Below are positions 8,755 through 18,097 of a DNA stretch of 64,000 nt, piece by piece. The DNA comes from Novisyntrophococcus fermenticellae (GTDB lineage Bacteria > Bacillota > Clostridia > Lachnospirales > Lachnospiraceae). How positions within the stretch are numbered: the first letter of the stretch is position 1; each line of letters opens with the position of its first letter. Position numbers and translations under genes: made by a program. The stretch spans positions 1,178,001 through 1,242,000 of the forward strand of contig NZ_CP076458.1 of the NCBI RefSeq assembly GCF_018866245.1, in the 5' to 3' direction. The notes under the pieces are model-generated. The model saw only the letters and a program-made list of their open reading frames with translations, made no database searches and was not told the DNA's origin.

Positions 8755-9981
8755 CTACTGCTGATCCTTATTTAATTCCTGCATCTTCATAGCCCGGACC
8801 TTCAGCGGCAGTCCGAACAGTGTGATGAACCCGTCTGCATCGTGATGATCATAAAGCTCACCAGTCGTAAAGGAAGCCAGGGATTCATTGTAAAGACTGT
8901 ATGGAGAAGTAGTTCCTGCTTTGATGATATTGCCCTTATACAGCTTGAATTTTACTTCTCCGGTTACATACTGCTGCGTTACATCTACAAATGCCTGGAT
9001 GGCCTCACGCAGAGGTGTGAACCATTTTCCTTCATATACAATCTGTGCGAACTGACTGCCCAGTTTTTTCTTGGTTTCCATGGTATCACGATCCAGAATC
9101 AATTCTTCCAGCTGATCATGAGCCTCCATCAGGATAGTTCCCCCCGGAGTTTCGTATACGCCGCGGGATTTCATGCCTACGACCCGGTTTTCCACAATAT
9201 CTACGATACCTATACCATGCTTACCGCCAAGTTCATTTAACTCAGTGATGATTTCGGATACTTTCATGGATTTCCCGTTCAATGTCTTCGGAACCCCGGC
9301 TTCAAATGTCATGGTAACATATTCGCCCTTCGCTGGTGCTTCCTCAGGAGTTACGCCGAGAACCAGCATATGTCCGAAGTTCGGCTCGTTAGCAGGGTCT
9401 TCCAGCTCCAGGCCTTCATGGCTGATATGCCACAGGTTACGGTCACGGCTGTAGCTGGAGTCTGCAGAAAACGGAAGGTCGATTCCGTGCTGCCTGCAGT
9501 ATTCAATTTCATCTTCACGGGACTGCATAGTCCAGACGTCAGTCATTCGCCAGGGTGCGATAATCTTAAGATCAGGGGCCAGAGCTTTGATGCCAAGTTC
9601 AAAACGGATCTGATCATTCCCCTTTCCGGTAGCACCGTGACAGATTGCGGTAGCACCTTCTTTTCTTGCAATTTCAACCAGCCTTTTTGCAATTACCGGA
9701 CGGGCCATAGAGGTTCCGAGCAGGTATTTATGTTCATATACAGCACTTGCCTTTACACAAGGCATGATGTAATCATCACAAAATTCATCGATGATATTCT
9801 CAATATATAATTTAGAAGCACCAGAGAGCTTTGCTCTTTCCTCCAGACCATCCAGTTCGTTGCCCTGACCGCAGTCGATGCAGCAGCAGATTACTTCATA
9901 ATCAAAATTTTCTTTCAGCCAGGGAATAATTGCTGTGGTATCCAGACCTCCGGAATATGCTAAAATTACTTTTTCCTTCAT
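8755..9981 (-). CDS. argG: Argininosuccinate synthase
   Basis: 408 residues, normal length. The N-terminus KVILAYSGGLDTTAIIPWL holds the PP-loop (SGGLDT) that binds ATP. GATGKGNDQIRFE and SSYSRDRNLWHIS are signature segments of the family. It joins citrulline and aspartate with ATP to form argininosuccinate, the seventh step of arginine synthesis. It is transcribed away from argCJBD, sharing a 190-base divergent promoter region; both promoters have an identical TTGCAT -35 and 17-base spacing. argH and the ornithine carbamoyltransferase gene are not here. Confidence 0.97.
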   Translation of the reverse strand: MKEKVILAYSGGLDTTAIIPWLKENFDYEVICCCIDCGQGNELDGLEERAKLSGASKLYIENIIDEFCDDYIMPCVKASAVYEHKYLLGTSMARPVIAKRLVEIARKEGATAICHGATGKGNDQIRFELGIKALAPDLKIIAPWRMTDVWTMQSREDEIEYCRQHGIDLPFSADSSYSRDRNLWHISHEGLELEDPANEPNFGHMLVLGVTPEEAPAKGEYVTMTFEAGVPKTLNGKSMKVSEIITELNELGGKHGIGIVDIVENRVVGMKSRGVYETPGGTILMEAHDQLEELILDRDTMETKKKLGSQFAQIVYEGKWFTPLREAIQAFVDVTQQYVTGEVKFKLYKGNIIKAGTTSPYSLYNESLASFTTGELYDHHDADGFITLFGLPLKVRAMKMQELNKDQQ

Positions 9982-10036
9982 AATAATGATATCCTCCTGT
10001 ATTTGGTTTGCTTTTTTGCTTTATTCACTATAAGCA

Positions 10037-10065
10037 AATATACACCATTTCGAGGTAATATGCAA
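10037..10065 (-). promoter_or_regulatory. argG promoter
   Basis: On the minus strand TTGCAT (10060-10065), a 17-base spacer and TATATT (10037-10042) precede argG. A/T-rich near-palindromes of the ArgR-box type (for example around 10019-10033 and 10072-10090) flank it; ArgR control is inference. Confidence 0.6.
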
Positions 10066-10092
10066 GAGGAATCTATAAATATTCAAAATAAC

Positions 10093-10121
10093 TTGCATTA
10101 CACCGTTAGATAATGTATAAT
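10093..10121 (+). promoter_or_regulatory. argC operon promoter with candidate ArgR box
   Basis: TTGCAT (10093-10098), a 17-base spacer and a perfect TATAAT (10116-10121) lie 50 bases before argC. The -10 lies inside AATGTATAATTATTCG, which resembles the A/T-rich, near-palindromic ARG box of Firmicutes. ArgR would therefore cover the -10 element. Confidence 0.65.
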
Positions 10122-10171
10122 TATTCGAACGGATACAGAGTTTTACATATACAGAAAGGAATTGACAAAAC

Positions 10172-11212
10172 ATGATTAAGGCGGGAATTATAGGCGCCAC
10201 AGGGTATGCGGGCCAGGAAATTGTAAGGCTTTTGCTGGGGCATAAGGATGTCGAAATTGTATGGTATGGTTCCAGAAGCTATATTGATAAGAAGTATTAT
10301 GAAGTATATCAGAATATGTTTCAGCTTGTGGATGCTGTCTGCATGGATGACAATATGGAGGAACTGGCTGATAAGGTAGATGTTATATTTACGGCAACGC
10401 CCCAAGGGCTTTGTGCATCTCTGGTAAATGAAAAAATTTTAAAAAAGGTAAAGATAATTGATCTCAGCGCAGACTTTAGAATCAAAGATGTTTCTATCTA
10501 TGAGGCATGGTATCAAATAGATCATAAGTCTCCCGGGTTTATAGGAGAAGCTGTTTATGGTCTGTGTGAGATTAACCGGAGCAAAATCAGAAATGCCAGA
10601 CTGATAGCGAATCCGGGCTGCTATCCTACATGCTCTATATTGTCCATCTATCCGCTTTTGAAGGAAGGGATTATTGAGGGCAATTCTGTGATTATTGATG
10701 CGAAGTCGGGAACCTCAGGTGCTGGGCGTGGTGTCAAACTGGGTAATTTGTATTGTGAAGTGAATGAAAATATCAAAGCCTACGGGGTCGGAACTCACAG
10801 ACATACACCCGAAATCGAGGAACAGTTGTCTTATGCCGCAGGTTATCCGGTATGCATTAACTTTACACCGCATCTGGTTCCGATGAATCGCGGAATTCTG
10901 GTAACCGCATATGCATCCTTGAAAAAGAATGTAACTTATAATGAAATCAGAGCAATATATGACAGCTATTATGGGAAAGAGCGTTTTGTACGTGTATTGG
11001 AAAGGGAAGTATGTCCCGAAACCAGATGGGTGGAGGGCAGTAACTTTGTAGATGTGAATTTTAAGATTGATATCAGAACCAACCGGCTGATATTGATGGG
11101 GGCCATGGACAATCTGGTAAAAGGCGCAGCCGGTCAGGCTGTCCAGAATATGAACATTCTCTTTGGTCTTCCAGAGACAGAAGGACTTTTAATGGCTCCG
11201 GTATTTCCATAA
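10172..11212 (+). CDS. argC: N-acetyl-gamma-glutamyl-phosphate reductase
   Basis: 346 residues. The N-terminus AGIIGATGYAGQEIVRLL is the NADPH-binding fold. LIANPGCYPTCS holds the catalytic cysteine, and the DAKSGTSGAGRG loop is conserved. It reduces N-acetylglutamyl phosphate to the semialdehyde in arginine synthesis. It is the first gene of argC-argJ-argB-argD. A copy of the dispersed hairpin element (11207-11251) begins at its stop codon and lies between it and argJ. Confidence 0.97.
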   Translation: MIKAGIIGATGYAGQEIVRLLLGHKDVEIVWYGSRSYIDKKYYEVYQNMFQLVDAVCMDDNMEELADKVDVIFTATPQGLCASLVNEKILKKVKIIDLSADFRIKDVSIYEAWYQIDHKSPGFIGEAVYGLCEINRSKIRNARLIANPGCYPTCSILSIYPLLKEGIIEGNSVIIDAKSGTSGAGRGVKLGNLYCEVNENIKAYGVGTHRHTPEIEEQLSYAAGYPVCINFTPHLVPMNRGILVTAYASLKKNVTYNEIRAIYDSYYGKERFVRVLEREVCPETRWVEGSNFVDVNFKIDIRTNRLILMGAMDNLVKGAAGQAVQNMNILFGLPETEGLLMAPVFP

Positions 11213-11251
11213 TACCTACGGATTGCTACGCACCTCGTGCTCCCGCAATCC
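11207..11251 (-). repeat. Dispersed hairpin element, copy A (between argC and argJ)
   Basis: Read on the minus strand this is GGATTGCGGGAGCAC, a short loop, GTGCGTAGCAATCC, then GTAGGTATTATGG. Copies B (25429-25474) and C (36636-36680) share ATTGYGGGAGCWC, GTGCG, CAAT and the trailing TAT(C/T)AT. The outer and inner arms pair (GGATTGC/GCAATCC and GCAC/GTGC). This copy is inverted relative to the other two and overlaps the argC stop codon. Confidence 0.65.
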
Positions 11252-11283
11252 TAAAAACATTCGAACTCGAGGAGGAAAAAAAG

Positions 11284-12507
11284 ATGAATTTTTTTGATGG
11301 AGGAGTTACAGCTGCAAAAGGATTTCAGGCCGCTGGCGGCGCAGCCGGAATTAAAAAAAAGGGAAAAAAAGATATGGCACTGATATACAGTGAGGTTCCA
11401 TGCATTGCAGCCGGTACATTTACCACGAACGTGGTGAAAGCCGCTCCGGTCATATGGGATCAGGAAATAGTATACCATAATCCGGAGGCGCAGGCAATTG
11501 TATGTAACAGCGGAGTGGCAAATGCCTGTACAGGAGAAGAAGGATTTTCATATTGTAAGGAGACGGCAAGGGTGGCTGCCGAAGCCCTTGGTATTTCGGA
11601 AAAAGGTGTTTTGGTTGCTTCAACAGGTGTAATTGGAAAACAAATTCCGATGGATAAAATTACAGCAGGGGTGAAGCTGTTGGTTCCCAGGCTCGAAGCT
11701 TCCCGGGAGGGAGCCGGTGAAGCCGCCCATGCGATTCTGACTACAGATACAAAATCCAAAGAAGCTGCTGTTTCTTTTGAAATCGGGGGTAAGAAGGTGA
11801 CTGTGGGAGGCATGTGTAAAGGTTCCGGCATGATTCATCCCAATATGTGCACCATGCTTTCCTTTATAACTACGGATCTTGCAATCTCGAAAGAGTTGCT
11901 GCAGGAGGCGTTGTCTGCAGTTGTAAAAGATACCTACAATATGATTTCCGTGGATGGGGATACCTCGACGAATGATACGGTTTTACTTTTGGCAAATGGC
12001 CTGGCGGGTAATGAAAAAATCACGGAGAAGAATGCGTCATATGATCTGTTTTTACAGGCTCTGATGGAAGTTAATACGGTTTCGGCGAAGAAAATCGCCG
12101 GGGACGGAGAAGGTGCAACTGCTTTGTTTGAGGTTAAGGTTGTAGGGGCAAAGAGCAAGGAGGATGCAGTGAAACTGTCTAAATCCGTGGTCACATCCAG
12201 TCTGACAAAGGCAGCTATCTATGGGCATGATGCGAACTGGGGAAGAATTCTATGTGCTATGGGCTATTCAGGAGTAATCTTTGAGCCGGAAAAAGTAGAT
12301 TTATTCTTTGAAAGTGTGAGTGGTAAAATTCAGATTATAGAGAATGGAGTGGCTGTTAATTACAGTGAAGAAGAGGCCACAAAGATTCTTTCGGCACCGG
12401 AGGTTACTGCGATTGCTGACGTGAAGATGGGGGAGGCTTACGCAACCGCATGGGGTTGTGACCTCACATATGAGTATGTAAAAATTAATGCCGACTATCG
12501 CTCCTGA
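11284..12507 (+). CDS. argJ: Bifunctional ornithine acetyltransferase/N-acetylglutamate synthase
   Basis: 407 residues, normal length. The self-cleavage site lies in KGSGMIHPNMCTMLSF near residue 190: the Thr of CTML becomes the N-terminal nucleophile of the beta chain. It moves the acetyl group from N-acetylornithine to glutamate and so recycles it, making arginine synthesis cyclic. The ATG follows GAGGAGG closely. It lies between argC and argB in the operon. Whether it also uses acetyl-CoA (bifunctional form) cannot be told from sequence alone. Confidence 0.96.
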   Translation: MNFFDGGVTAAKGFQAAGGAAGIKKKGKKDMALIYSEVPCIAAGTFTTNVVKAAPVIWDQEIVYHNPEAQAIVCNSGVANACTGEEGFSYCKETARVAAEALGISEKGVLVASTGVIGKQIPMDKITAGVKLLVPRLEASREGAGEAAHAILTTDTKSKEAAVSFEIGGKKVTVGGMCKGSGMIHPNMCTMLSFITTDLAISKELLQEALSAVVKDTYNMISVDGDTSTNDTVLLLANGLAGNEKITEKNASYDLFLQALMEVNTVSAKKIAGDGEGATALFEVKVVGAKSKEDAVKLSKSVVTSSLTKAAIYGHDANWGRILCAMGYSGVIFEPEKVDLFFESVSGKIQIIENGVAVNYSEEEATKILSAPEVTAIADVKMGEAYATAWGCDLTYEYVKINADYRS

Positions 12508-12552
12508 AAGCGTGTCCGGAAAGTGTAAAGTATAGAGGAGAAAAGTGCGAAC

Positions 12553-13449
12553 ATGGTAAATCATAAGTATTTGGAAAAAGCGGAAGTGCTGATTGAAGCC
12601 TTACCTTATATCCAGCGGTTTAATCGGAAAATCATAGTTGTCAAATATGGAGGCAGCGCTATGGTGGATGAAGAATTAAAGAGAAATGTCATTCAGGATG
12701 TTGTGCTGCTGAAACTGGTTGGATTTAAGCCGATTATCGTACATGGCGGGGGAAAAGAAATCAGCCGCTGGGTGGAAAAGGTAGGTATGGAGCCTAAATT
12801 TATCGATGGACTTCGGGTGACGGATCAAGACACTATGGAAGTGGCCGAGATGGTACTGAACAAGGTAAATAAAGAACTGGTGAGCCTGATACAATCCCTG
12901 GGGGTAAAGGCAGTCGGAATCAGCGGAAAGGACGGGGGACTTCTAAAAGTGGATAAGAAACTGTCCAAAGGAAAGGATATCGGATATGTGGGCGAGGTGA
13001 AAGAAGTATGTCCGAAAGTGCTGGAAGACTTGCTGGAAAAGGATTTTCTGCCGGTAGTCTGCCCCATTGGAATGGATGATGAGTTTCTCTCTTATAATAT
13101 CAATGCGGATGATGCTGCCTGTGCCATAGCAAAATCAGTTGGTGCAGAAAAACTGGCATTTCTCACAGATATTGAAGGGGTATATCGGAATCCGAAAGAC
13201 CCGGAAAGTCTGATCAGCGAATTGCATGTGAAAGATGCGGCCGGATTGATTGACAATGGAAATGTAGGCGGAGGCATGATTCCAAAATTGCAGAATTGTA
13301 TCGATGCCATAGAAAATGGTGTTTCCAGAGTACATATACTGGACGGACGGATTCCCCATTGCCTTCTGTTGGAATTCTTTACAAATAAAGGAATCGGAAC
13401 TGCAATTCTGGGAGAAGAGGAGGAGCATTATTACCATGGAAATGAATAA
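12553..13449 (+). CDS. argB: Acetylglutamate kinase
   Basis: 298 residues of the amino acid kinase fold: [10 protein letters not shown] at the N-terminus for phosphate binding, HGGGKEIS for the substrate loop, and [11 protein letters not shown] and GGGMIPKL near the C-terminus. It phosphorylates N-acetylglutamate, usually the step inhibited by arginine in cyclic pathways. Its 3' end overlaps the argD start by 14 bases, so the two are likely coupled in translation. Confidence 0.97.
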   Translation: MVNHKYLEKAEVLIEALPYIQRFNRKIIVVKYGGSAMVDEELKRNVIQDVVLLKLVGFKPIIVHGGGKEISRWVEKVGMEPKFIDGLRVTDQDTMEVAEMVLNKVNKELVSLIQSLGVKAVGISGKDGGLLKVDKKLSKGKDIGYVGEVKEVCPKVLEDLLEKDFLPVVCPIGMDDEFLSYNINADDAACAIAKSVGAEKLAFLTDIEGVYRNPKDPESLISELHVKDAAGLIDNGNVGGGMIPKLQNCIDAIENGVSRVHILDGRIPHCLLLEFFTNKGIGTAILGEEEEHYYHGNE

Positions 13450-14623
13450 ATATATGGAGCAGACCGAAGCAAATGTACTGCATACATACAACCGTTTTCC
13501 GCTTGTGCTGGAAAAAGGAAAGGGTGTATATCTGTACGATACAAATGGAAAGGAATATCTGGACTTTGCGGCAGGGATTGCGGTATTTGCACTTGGATAT
13601 GGAAATGAAACCTATAATCACGCACTGAAAGATCAGATTGACCAGTTAATTCATACCTCAAATCTATATTACAATATCCCTATGGCAGAAGCATCTGAAA
13701 AGCTGGTAAAGGTGTCCGGGATGGATAAAGTATTCTTTACGAACAGCGGGACGGAGGCTGTCGAGGGGGCTATCAAAGTGGCCCGAAAGTATGCCTGGCT
13801 AAAGGATAGAAGGACGGATCATGAAATCATTGCCATGAAGCATTCTTTCCATGGAAGAAGTATGGGGGCTCTTTCTGTAACAGGGAATACCCATTATCAG
13901 GAGCCCTTTAAGCCCTTAATCGGAGGCATTCGTTTTGCAGAGTTTAATAATCTGAAAAGTGTGGAAGCTGAAATAACGAACAAAACATGTGCAGTCATTC
14001 TGGAAACCGTACAGGGAGAAGGAGGTATCTATCCGGCTGATAAAGAATTTCTGGAAGGTGTCAGAGCACTGTGCGATGCGCATAACATGCTGCTCATCCT
14101 TGACGAAATCCAGTGCGGCATGGGGCGCACGGGACACATGTTTGCATGGCAGGAATATGGTGTTAAGCCAGATGTGATGACCTGTGCAAAGGCGCTTGGC
14201 TGTGGTGTTCCGGTGGGGGCTTTTGTGCTTAATAAGAAAACAGCGGAAAATTCTCTGATGCCGGGAGATCATGGGACGACTTATGGGGGAAATCCTCTTG
14301 TATGCCGTGCGGTGAGCACGGTGCTTGATATATTTGAAGAAGAGCATGTGGCCTTGCACGTACAGAAAACTACTCCTTATCTGGAAAAGAAGCTGGATGA
14401 AATTGTGAATGAATTTGACTGTGTGGAAGTACGCCGTGGAAAAGGATTTATGCAGGGGCTTGTAATCAAAGGAAAACCAGTTGGAGACGTAGTTAACAAA
14501 GCAATGGAAAACGGACTTCTGGTTATCAGTGCAGGCACTGATGTTCTGAGGCTTGTACCCCCACTGGTAATCACAGAGACAGATATTGATAACATGATTG
14601 AAAAGCTGAAAAAGTGCCTGTAA
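13436..14623 (+). CDS. argD: Acetylornithine aminotransferase
   Basis: 395 residues from ATG 13436, chosen because GAAGAGGAGGAG lies just upstream; the longer frame from 13316 runs inside argB. It is a class III PLP aminotransferase: [15 protein letters not shown] for phosphate contacts, [25 protein letters not shown] with the PLP-contacting Asp, and [13 protein letters not shown] with the Schiff-base lysine. It converts N-acetylglutamate semialdehyde to N-acetylornithine. It is the last gene of the arg cluster. Confidence 0.96.
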   Translation: MEMNKYMEQTEANVLHTYNRFPLVLEKGKGVYLYDTNGKEYLDFAAGIAVFALGYGNETYNHALKDQIDQLIHTSNLYYNIPMAEASEKLVKVSGMDKVFFTNSGTEAVEGAIKVARKYAWLKDRRTDHEIIAMKHSFHGRSMGALSVTGNTHYQEPFKPLIGGIRFAEFNNLKSVEAEITNKTCAVILETVQGEGGIYPADKEFLEGVRALCDAHNMLLILDEIQCGMGRTGHMFAWQEYGVKPDVMTCAKALGCGVPVGAFVLNKKTAENSLMPGDHGTTYGGNPLVCRAVSTVLDIFEEEHVALHVQKTTPYLEKKLDEIVNEFDCVEVRRGKGFMQGLVIKGKPVGDVVNKAMENGLLVISAGTDVLRLVPPLVITETDIDNMIEKLKKCL

Positions 14624-14730
14624 AGCTATAGACAGAAATGTGTAAGTGCCAGGAATAATTTCCCATCAGATGGACATCCTAAGAAAAACAGGGTTACAAT
14701 TCGGATTGTGGCCGGAAGGAAGAGTACATT

Positions 14731-15162
14731 ATGATGGGAATTTTGATTGCGCTGTTATCCGGAGCACTGATGAGCATCCAGGGGGTCTTCAATACGGATG
14801 TTACAAAGCAGACGAGCCTTTGGGTATCCACTGGATGGGTGCAGCTGTCTGCTTTTATTGTCTGTGTATTGGCATGGGTTATGACAGGCCGTGAAAGCGT
14901 CACGGCGCTTTTTAGTGTGGAGCATAAGTATAGCCTGCTGGGAGGAGTAATCGGTGCGTTTATCACAATCACCGTAATTAAGAGCATGGGTACACTGGGC
15001 CCCGCAAAATCAGTGATGCTGATTGTAATTGCACAACTGATTGTGGCGTATGTGATAGAATTACTGGGAATATTCGGTGTGGAGAAGCAGCCACTGGAAT
15101 GGCGGAAGGTGGTTGGAATGCTGGTGGCTATCGGTGGTGTTATCTTGTTTAAGTGGGAATGA
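14731..15162 (+). CDS. DMT-superfamily small transporter (DUF606/YdcZ type)
   Basis: 143 residues with five hydrophobic helices covering nearly the whole protein. The opening GILIALLSGALMSIQGVFNT and the closing VGMLVAIGGVILF are typical of the one-domain DUF606/YdcZ branch of the drug/metabolite transporters, which act as dimers. The substrate is unknown. ATG codons at 14731 and 14734 are both possible after GGAAGGA. It is 107 bases after argD and could be a readthrough gene of that operon. Confidence 0.75.
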   Translation: MMGILIALLSGALMSIQGVFNTDVTKQTSLWVSTGWVQLSAFIVCVLAWVMTGRESVTALFSVEHKYSLLGGVIGAFITITVIKSMGTLGPAKSVMLIVIAQLIVAYVIELLGIFGVEKQPLEWRKVVGMLVAIGGVILFKWE

Positions 15163-15174
15163 ACTTTTCACTGT

Positions 15175-15203
15175 TTGACTTTTTTTGCTGTTCGACTTGT
15201 AAT
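15175..15203 (+). promoter_or_regulatory. Promoter of the comEA/two-component operon
   Basis: TTGACT (15175-15180), a 17-base spacer and TGTAAT (15198-15203) precede comEA by about 80 bases. Confidence 0.5.
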
Positions 15204-15281
15204 TGCTGGAGAAATTCGTTACAATATCAATAGTTATGCAGGCAAGGGACCCTTATTGCAAAATGCATAAGGAGCATGCAT

Positions 15282-15956
15282 ATGAATATCATAAAATATT
15301 TTTTGTCAGCATTAAGTATAACGCTGGGCATCGTGATGTCTGCCGGATGCGGAAAAAGTGAGGCAATATATGAAATGCAGGATGTTTCGGCAGCAGGTAT
15401 CTCTGGTGAATCAGGTGAAAACAGTGAGGAGGAGGCCGGCCGGGAATCCCGGGAACCGCCTCCTGATGCTGAAGCGGACGCAGTGTCACCGGAAGATTAC
15501 AAACCGCAGCTTCTCTATGTCTATGTTTGCGGAGCGATAGCAAATCCGGGTGTATATGACCTTCCAGAAGGGAGCCGTGTCTATGAATTGATCAGGGCAG
15601 CAGGAGGACTTTTGGAGGATGCAGATGACAGAACACTGAATCAGGCCGAAAAGCTCATCGATGGGATGCAGATTATCGTATATACGAAAGAAGAAGCGGC
15701 AGACATGCCGGATCCTTCTTCCGGGATGCCCCCTTCAGGCAAAAGCATAAGTGAGGCGGGGAACCAGAAGGTGAATCTGAATACGGCCGATGCGGACCGG
15801 CTTACCACATTATCGGGAATCGGGGAGGCGAGAGCAAAAGCAATTATTGCTTACCGGGAGCAAAATGGCGGATTTCAATGCATTGAGGATATCATGAAGA
15901 TTGAAGGCATTAAGGAGAAACTCTTTGAGAAGATTAAAGAACAGATAGAAGTATAG
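15282..15956 (+). CDS. comEA: ComEA-family DNA-binding lipoprotein (SLBB plus helix-hairpin-helix)
   Basis: 224 residues from ATG 15282, 7 bases after AAGGAG; an ATG at 15276 is too close to that site. A signal peptide ends in a lipobox-like MSAGC. After a low-complexity acidic linker comes an SLBB domain (about residues 75-140: VYVCGAIANPGVYDLPEG). Then come two helix-hairpin-helix motifs (about 165-224: VNLNTADADRLTTLSGIG), which bind double-stranded DNA. ComEA receives DNA at the cell surface and passes it to ComEC, which lies four genes downstream but is frameshifted here. The two-component genes and GerMN gene lie in between, all close together on the same strand. Confidence 0.9.
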   Translation: MNIIKYFLSALSITLGIVMSAGCGKSEAIYEMQDVSAAGISGESGENSEEEAGRESREPPPDAEADAVSPEDYKPQLLYVYVCGAIANPGVYDLPEGSRVYELIRAAGGLLEDADDRTLNQAEKLIDGMQIIVYTKEEAADMPDPSSGMPPSGKSISEAGNQKVNLNTADADRLTTLSGIGEARAKAIIAYREQNGGFQCIEDIMKIEGIKEKLFEKIKEQIEV

Positions 15957-15975
15957 ATAGAGGTTGGAGGCTATT

Positions 15976-16665
15976 ATGGCGAAGAGAGTACTGGTTGTTG
16001 ATGATGAAAAGCTTATAGTAAAGGGCATCCGTTTCAGTCTGGAGCAGGAGGGCATGGAGGTATCCTGCGCATATGACGGGGAAGAAGCTCTGCATATGGC
16101 TAAGGAGAATGAATATGATATTATTTTGCTGGATATCATGCTTCCCAAGATGAATGGCCTGGAGGTATGCCAGCAGATCCGTGAGTTTTCCAGTGTGCCG
16201 ATTGTCATGCTTACGGCAAAAGGGGAGGACATGGATAAAATTCTGGGCTTGGAGTATGGGGCTGATGACTATATTACGAAACCATTTAACATTCTGGAGG
16301 TGAAAGCCAGGATAAAGGCCATTATGCGCAGGGCCAGCAAATCGGAACCGAAAGAGGAAAAAGCCAAGGTTGTACAGGTGGGCGACCTGAAGCTGGACTG
16401 TGAAAGCCGAAGGGTGTTTATAGGGCAAAAGGAAGTCAATCTGACAGCTAAGGAGTTCGATGTTCTCGAACTTCTGGTGTATAATCCAAATAAAGTCTAC
16501 AGTCGCGAGAATCTGTTGAATATCGTATGGGGATATGAGTATCCGGGCGATGTAAGAACCGTGGACGTACATATCCGCCGTCTTCGTGAGAAGATTGAGA
16601 CGAATCCGAGTGATCCAAAGTATGTACACACGAAGTGGGGAGTTGGTTATTATTTCCAGGGTTAA
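15976..16665 (+). CDS. OmpR/PhoB-family response regulator
   Basis: 229 residues from ATG 15976 after TTGGAGG; an in-frame TTG at 15964 overlaps that site and is rejected. The receiver domain has VVDDEK, the phosphorylated Asp in IILLDIMLP near residue 52, MLTAKGE and the conserved Lys in YITKPF. The C-terminal winged helix (about 130-229) ends in RTVDVHIRRLREKIE and YVHTKWGVGYYF. It pairs with the histidine kinase that follows. It resembles WalR/PhoP-type regulators; the target genes are unknown. Confidence 0.93.
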   Translation: MAKRVLVVDDEKLIVKGIRFSLEQEGMEVSCAYDGEEALHMAKENEYDIILLDIMLPKMNGLEVCQQIREFSSVPIVMLTAKGEDMDKILGLEYGADDYITKPFNILEVKARIKAIMRRASKSEPKEEKAKVVQVGDLKLDCESRRVFIGQKEVNLTAKEFDVLELLVYNPNKVYSRENLLNIVWGYEYPGDVRTVDVHIRRLREKIETNPSDPKYVHTKWGVGYYFQG

Positions 16666-18097
16666 ATTTAAAGGTAAATGGAAGTTTATACGAAGTCTGC
16701 GATTCCGTATTACACTTATGCTGGTTATCATCGGCATCATTCCGAGTATTATCATCGAGAATGGAATCGTAAAGAATTATGAAGAGCGGACAGTGAAACT
16801 TCGGATGGCCACAATCAGAAATCAGTGTGATATCCTGCGTAACCAGCTTGTGAAGACAGGGTATATGGAAGATCCCACCAATGCGGTAATTAACGGCGAA
16901 TTCGACATGCTGACGAATATTTACGGGGGACGTCTCCTGATTATTAATAAAGATTTCAAGGTTATCAAGGATACCTATGATCTGGACCGGGGGAAACTTA
17001 TGGTTTCTCAGGAGGTCATCAATTGCTTTAATGGCAGGGAGACCAGTCAATATGATAAGAAGAATGACTATATCGCAATGACTGTTGGAATTCAGAATAC
17101 AGAGACCAGGGAACTGCAGGGTGTAATGCTGGTCAGTGTTTCTACAATTGAGATCCGGGCCGGTAAAGATATTTTGGAGCAAAAGGGCTTCTTTCTGTTA
17201 ATGCTTATCATGTTTGTGGTGTTAATACTGGGTTACATATTGTCAGGTTCTCTGATGAAGCCGTTTCAGAAGGTGACCCGGTCTATTGAAGATATAACTG
17301 ACGGGTATCTGGATGAGAGTATTTCGGTTCCGGATTATCTTGAAACAGAGCTTATAACGGATGCATTTAATAAGATGCTGGCAAGAGTGCGTTCTCTGGA
17401 CGAATCCCGCCAGGAATTTGTATCCAACGTTTCCCATGAGTTAAAGACGCCCCTGACATCCATGAAGGTTCTTGCGGATTCCCTGAATGGACAGGAAAAT
17501 GTGCCGATTGAGCTATATCAGGAATTTATGCAGGACATTACAGAAGAGATAGACAGAGAGAATAAGATCATCACGGATTTGCTGTCTTTAGTTAAGCTTG
17601 ATAAAAAGGCAGCTGACCTGAACATTGAATTGATGAATATCAATGATCTCCTGGAGCTGGTGGTAAAGCGCCTGAAGCCAATTGCTGCCCGTGCAGATGT
17701 GGAACTGATTGTGGATAGTTTCCGCCCGGTTAACGCGGAGATAGATGAGACAAAGCTGACGCTGGCTTTCTCCAATCTGGTAGAGAACGCTATAAAATAT
17801 AATAATCCGGGCGGCTGGGTTCGTGTATCGCTGAATGCGGATCATAAATATTTTTATGTTACGGTAGCAGATTCCGGAATCGGAATTCCGGAAGAATCTT
17901 TAAGCCAGATTTTTGAGCGTTTTTACAGGGTTGATAAGTCTCATTCCCGGGAAATCGGGGGTACGGGACTTGGACTTGCCATCACCAGAAGAGCCATTGT
18001 GATGCATCGCGGCGCAATCAAGGTTTACAGTAAAGAAAACGAAGGAACCACATTTTCGGTCAGAATACCAATCACCTATACAGGGGGGCAGGTATGA
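16643..18097 (+). CDS. Sensor histidine kinase with HAMP domain
   Basis: About 484 residues. The start is uncertain: TTG 16643 is used here, while an ATG at 16718 would cut into the first membrane helix. Domains: a membrane helix near residues 25-45, an extracellular sensor of about 130 residues, a second helix (FLLMLIMFVVLILGYIL), HAMP, HisKA with FVSNVSHELKTPL (phosphorylated His), and HATPase with NAIKYN, DSGIGIPEE and GGTGLGLAI. It overlaps both the regulator before it and the GerMN gene after it (ATGA), so the set is a coupled operon. The layout resembles WalK/PhoR-type envelope or phosphate sensors. Confidence 0.9.
   Translation: MVIISRVKFKGKWKFIRSLRFRITLMLVIIGIIPSIIIENGIVKNYEERTVKLRMATIRNQCDILRNQLVKTGYMEDPTNAVINGEFDMLTNIYGGRLLIINKDFKVIKDTYDLDRGKLMVSQEVINCFNGRETSQYDKKNDYIAMTVGIQNTETRELQGVMLVSVSTIEIRAGKDILEQKGFFLLMLIMFVVLILGYILSGSLMKPFQKVTRSIEDITDGYLDESISVPDYLETELITDAFNKMLARVRSLDESRQEFVSNVSHELKTPLTSMKVLADSLNGQENVPIELYQEFMQDITEEIDRENKIITDLLSLVKLDKKAADLNIELMNINDLLELVVKRLKPIAARADVELIVDSFRPVNAEIDETKLTLAFSNLVENAIKYNNPGGWVRVSLNADHKYFYVTVADSGIGIPEESLSQIFERFYRVDKSHSREIGGTGLGLAITRRAIVMHRGAIKVYSKENEGTTFSVRIPITYTGGQV

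Noticed and set aside
15200..15235. Possible fourth copy of the dispersed hairpin element (GTAATTGCTGGAGAAATTCG)
   Set aside because: Only scattered matches to the shared core and no GCAC/GTGC inner stem; within chance.
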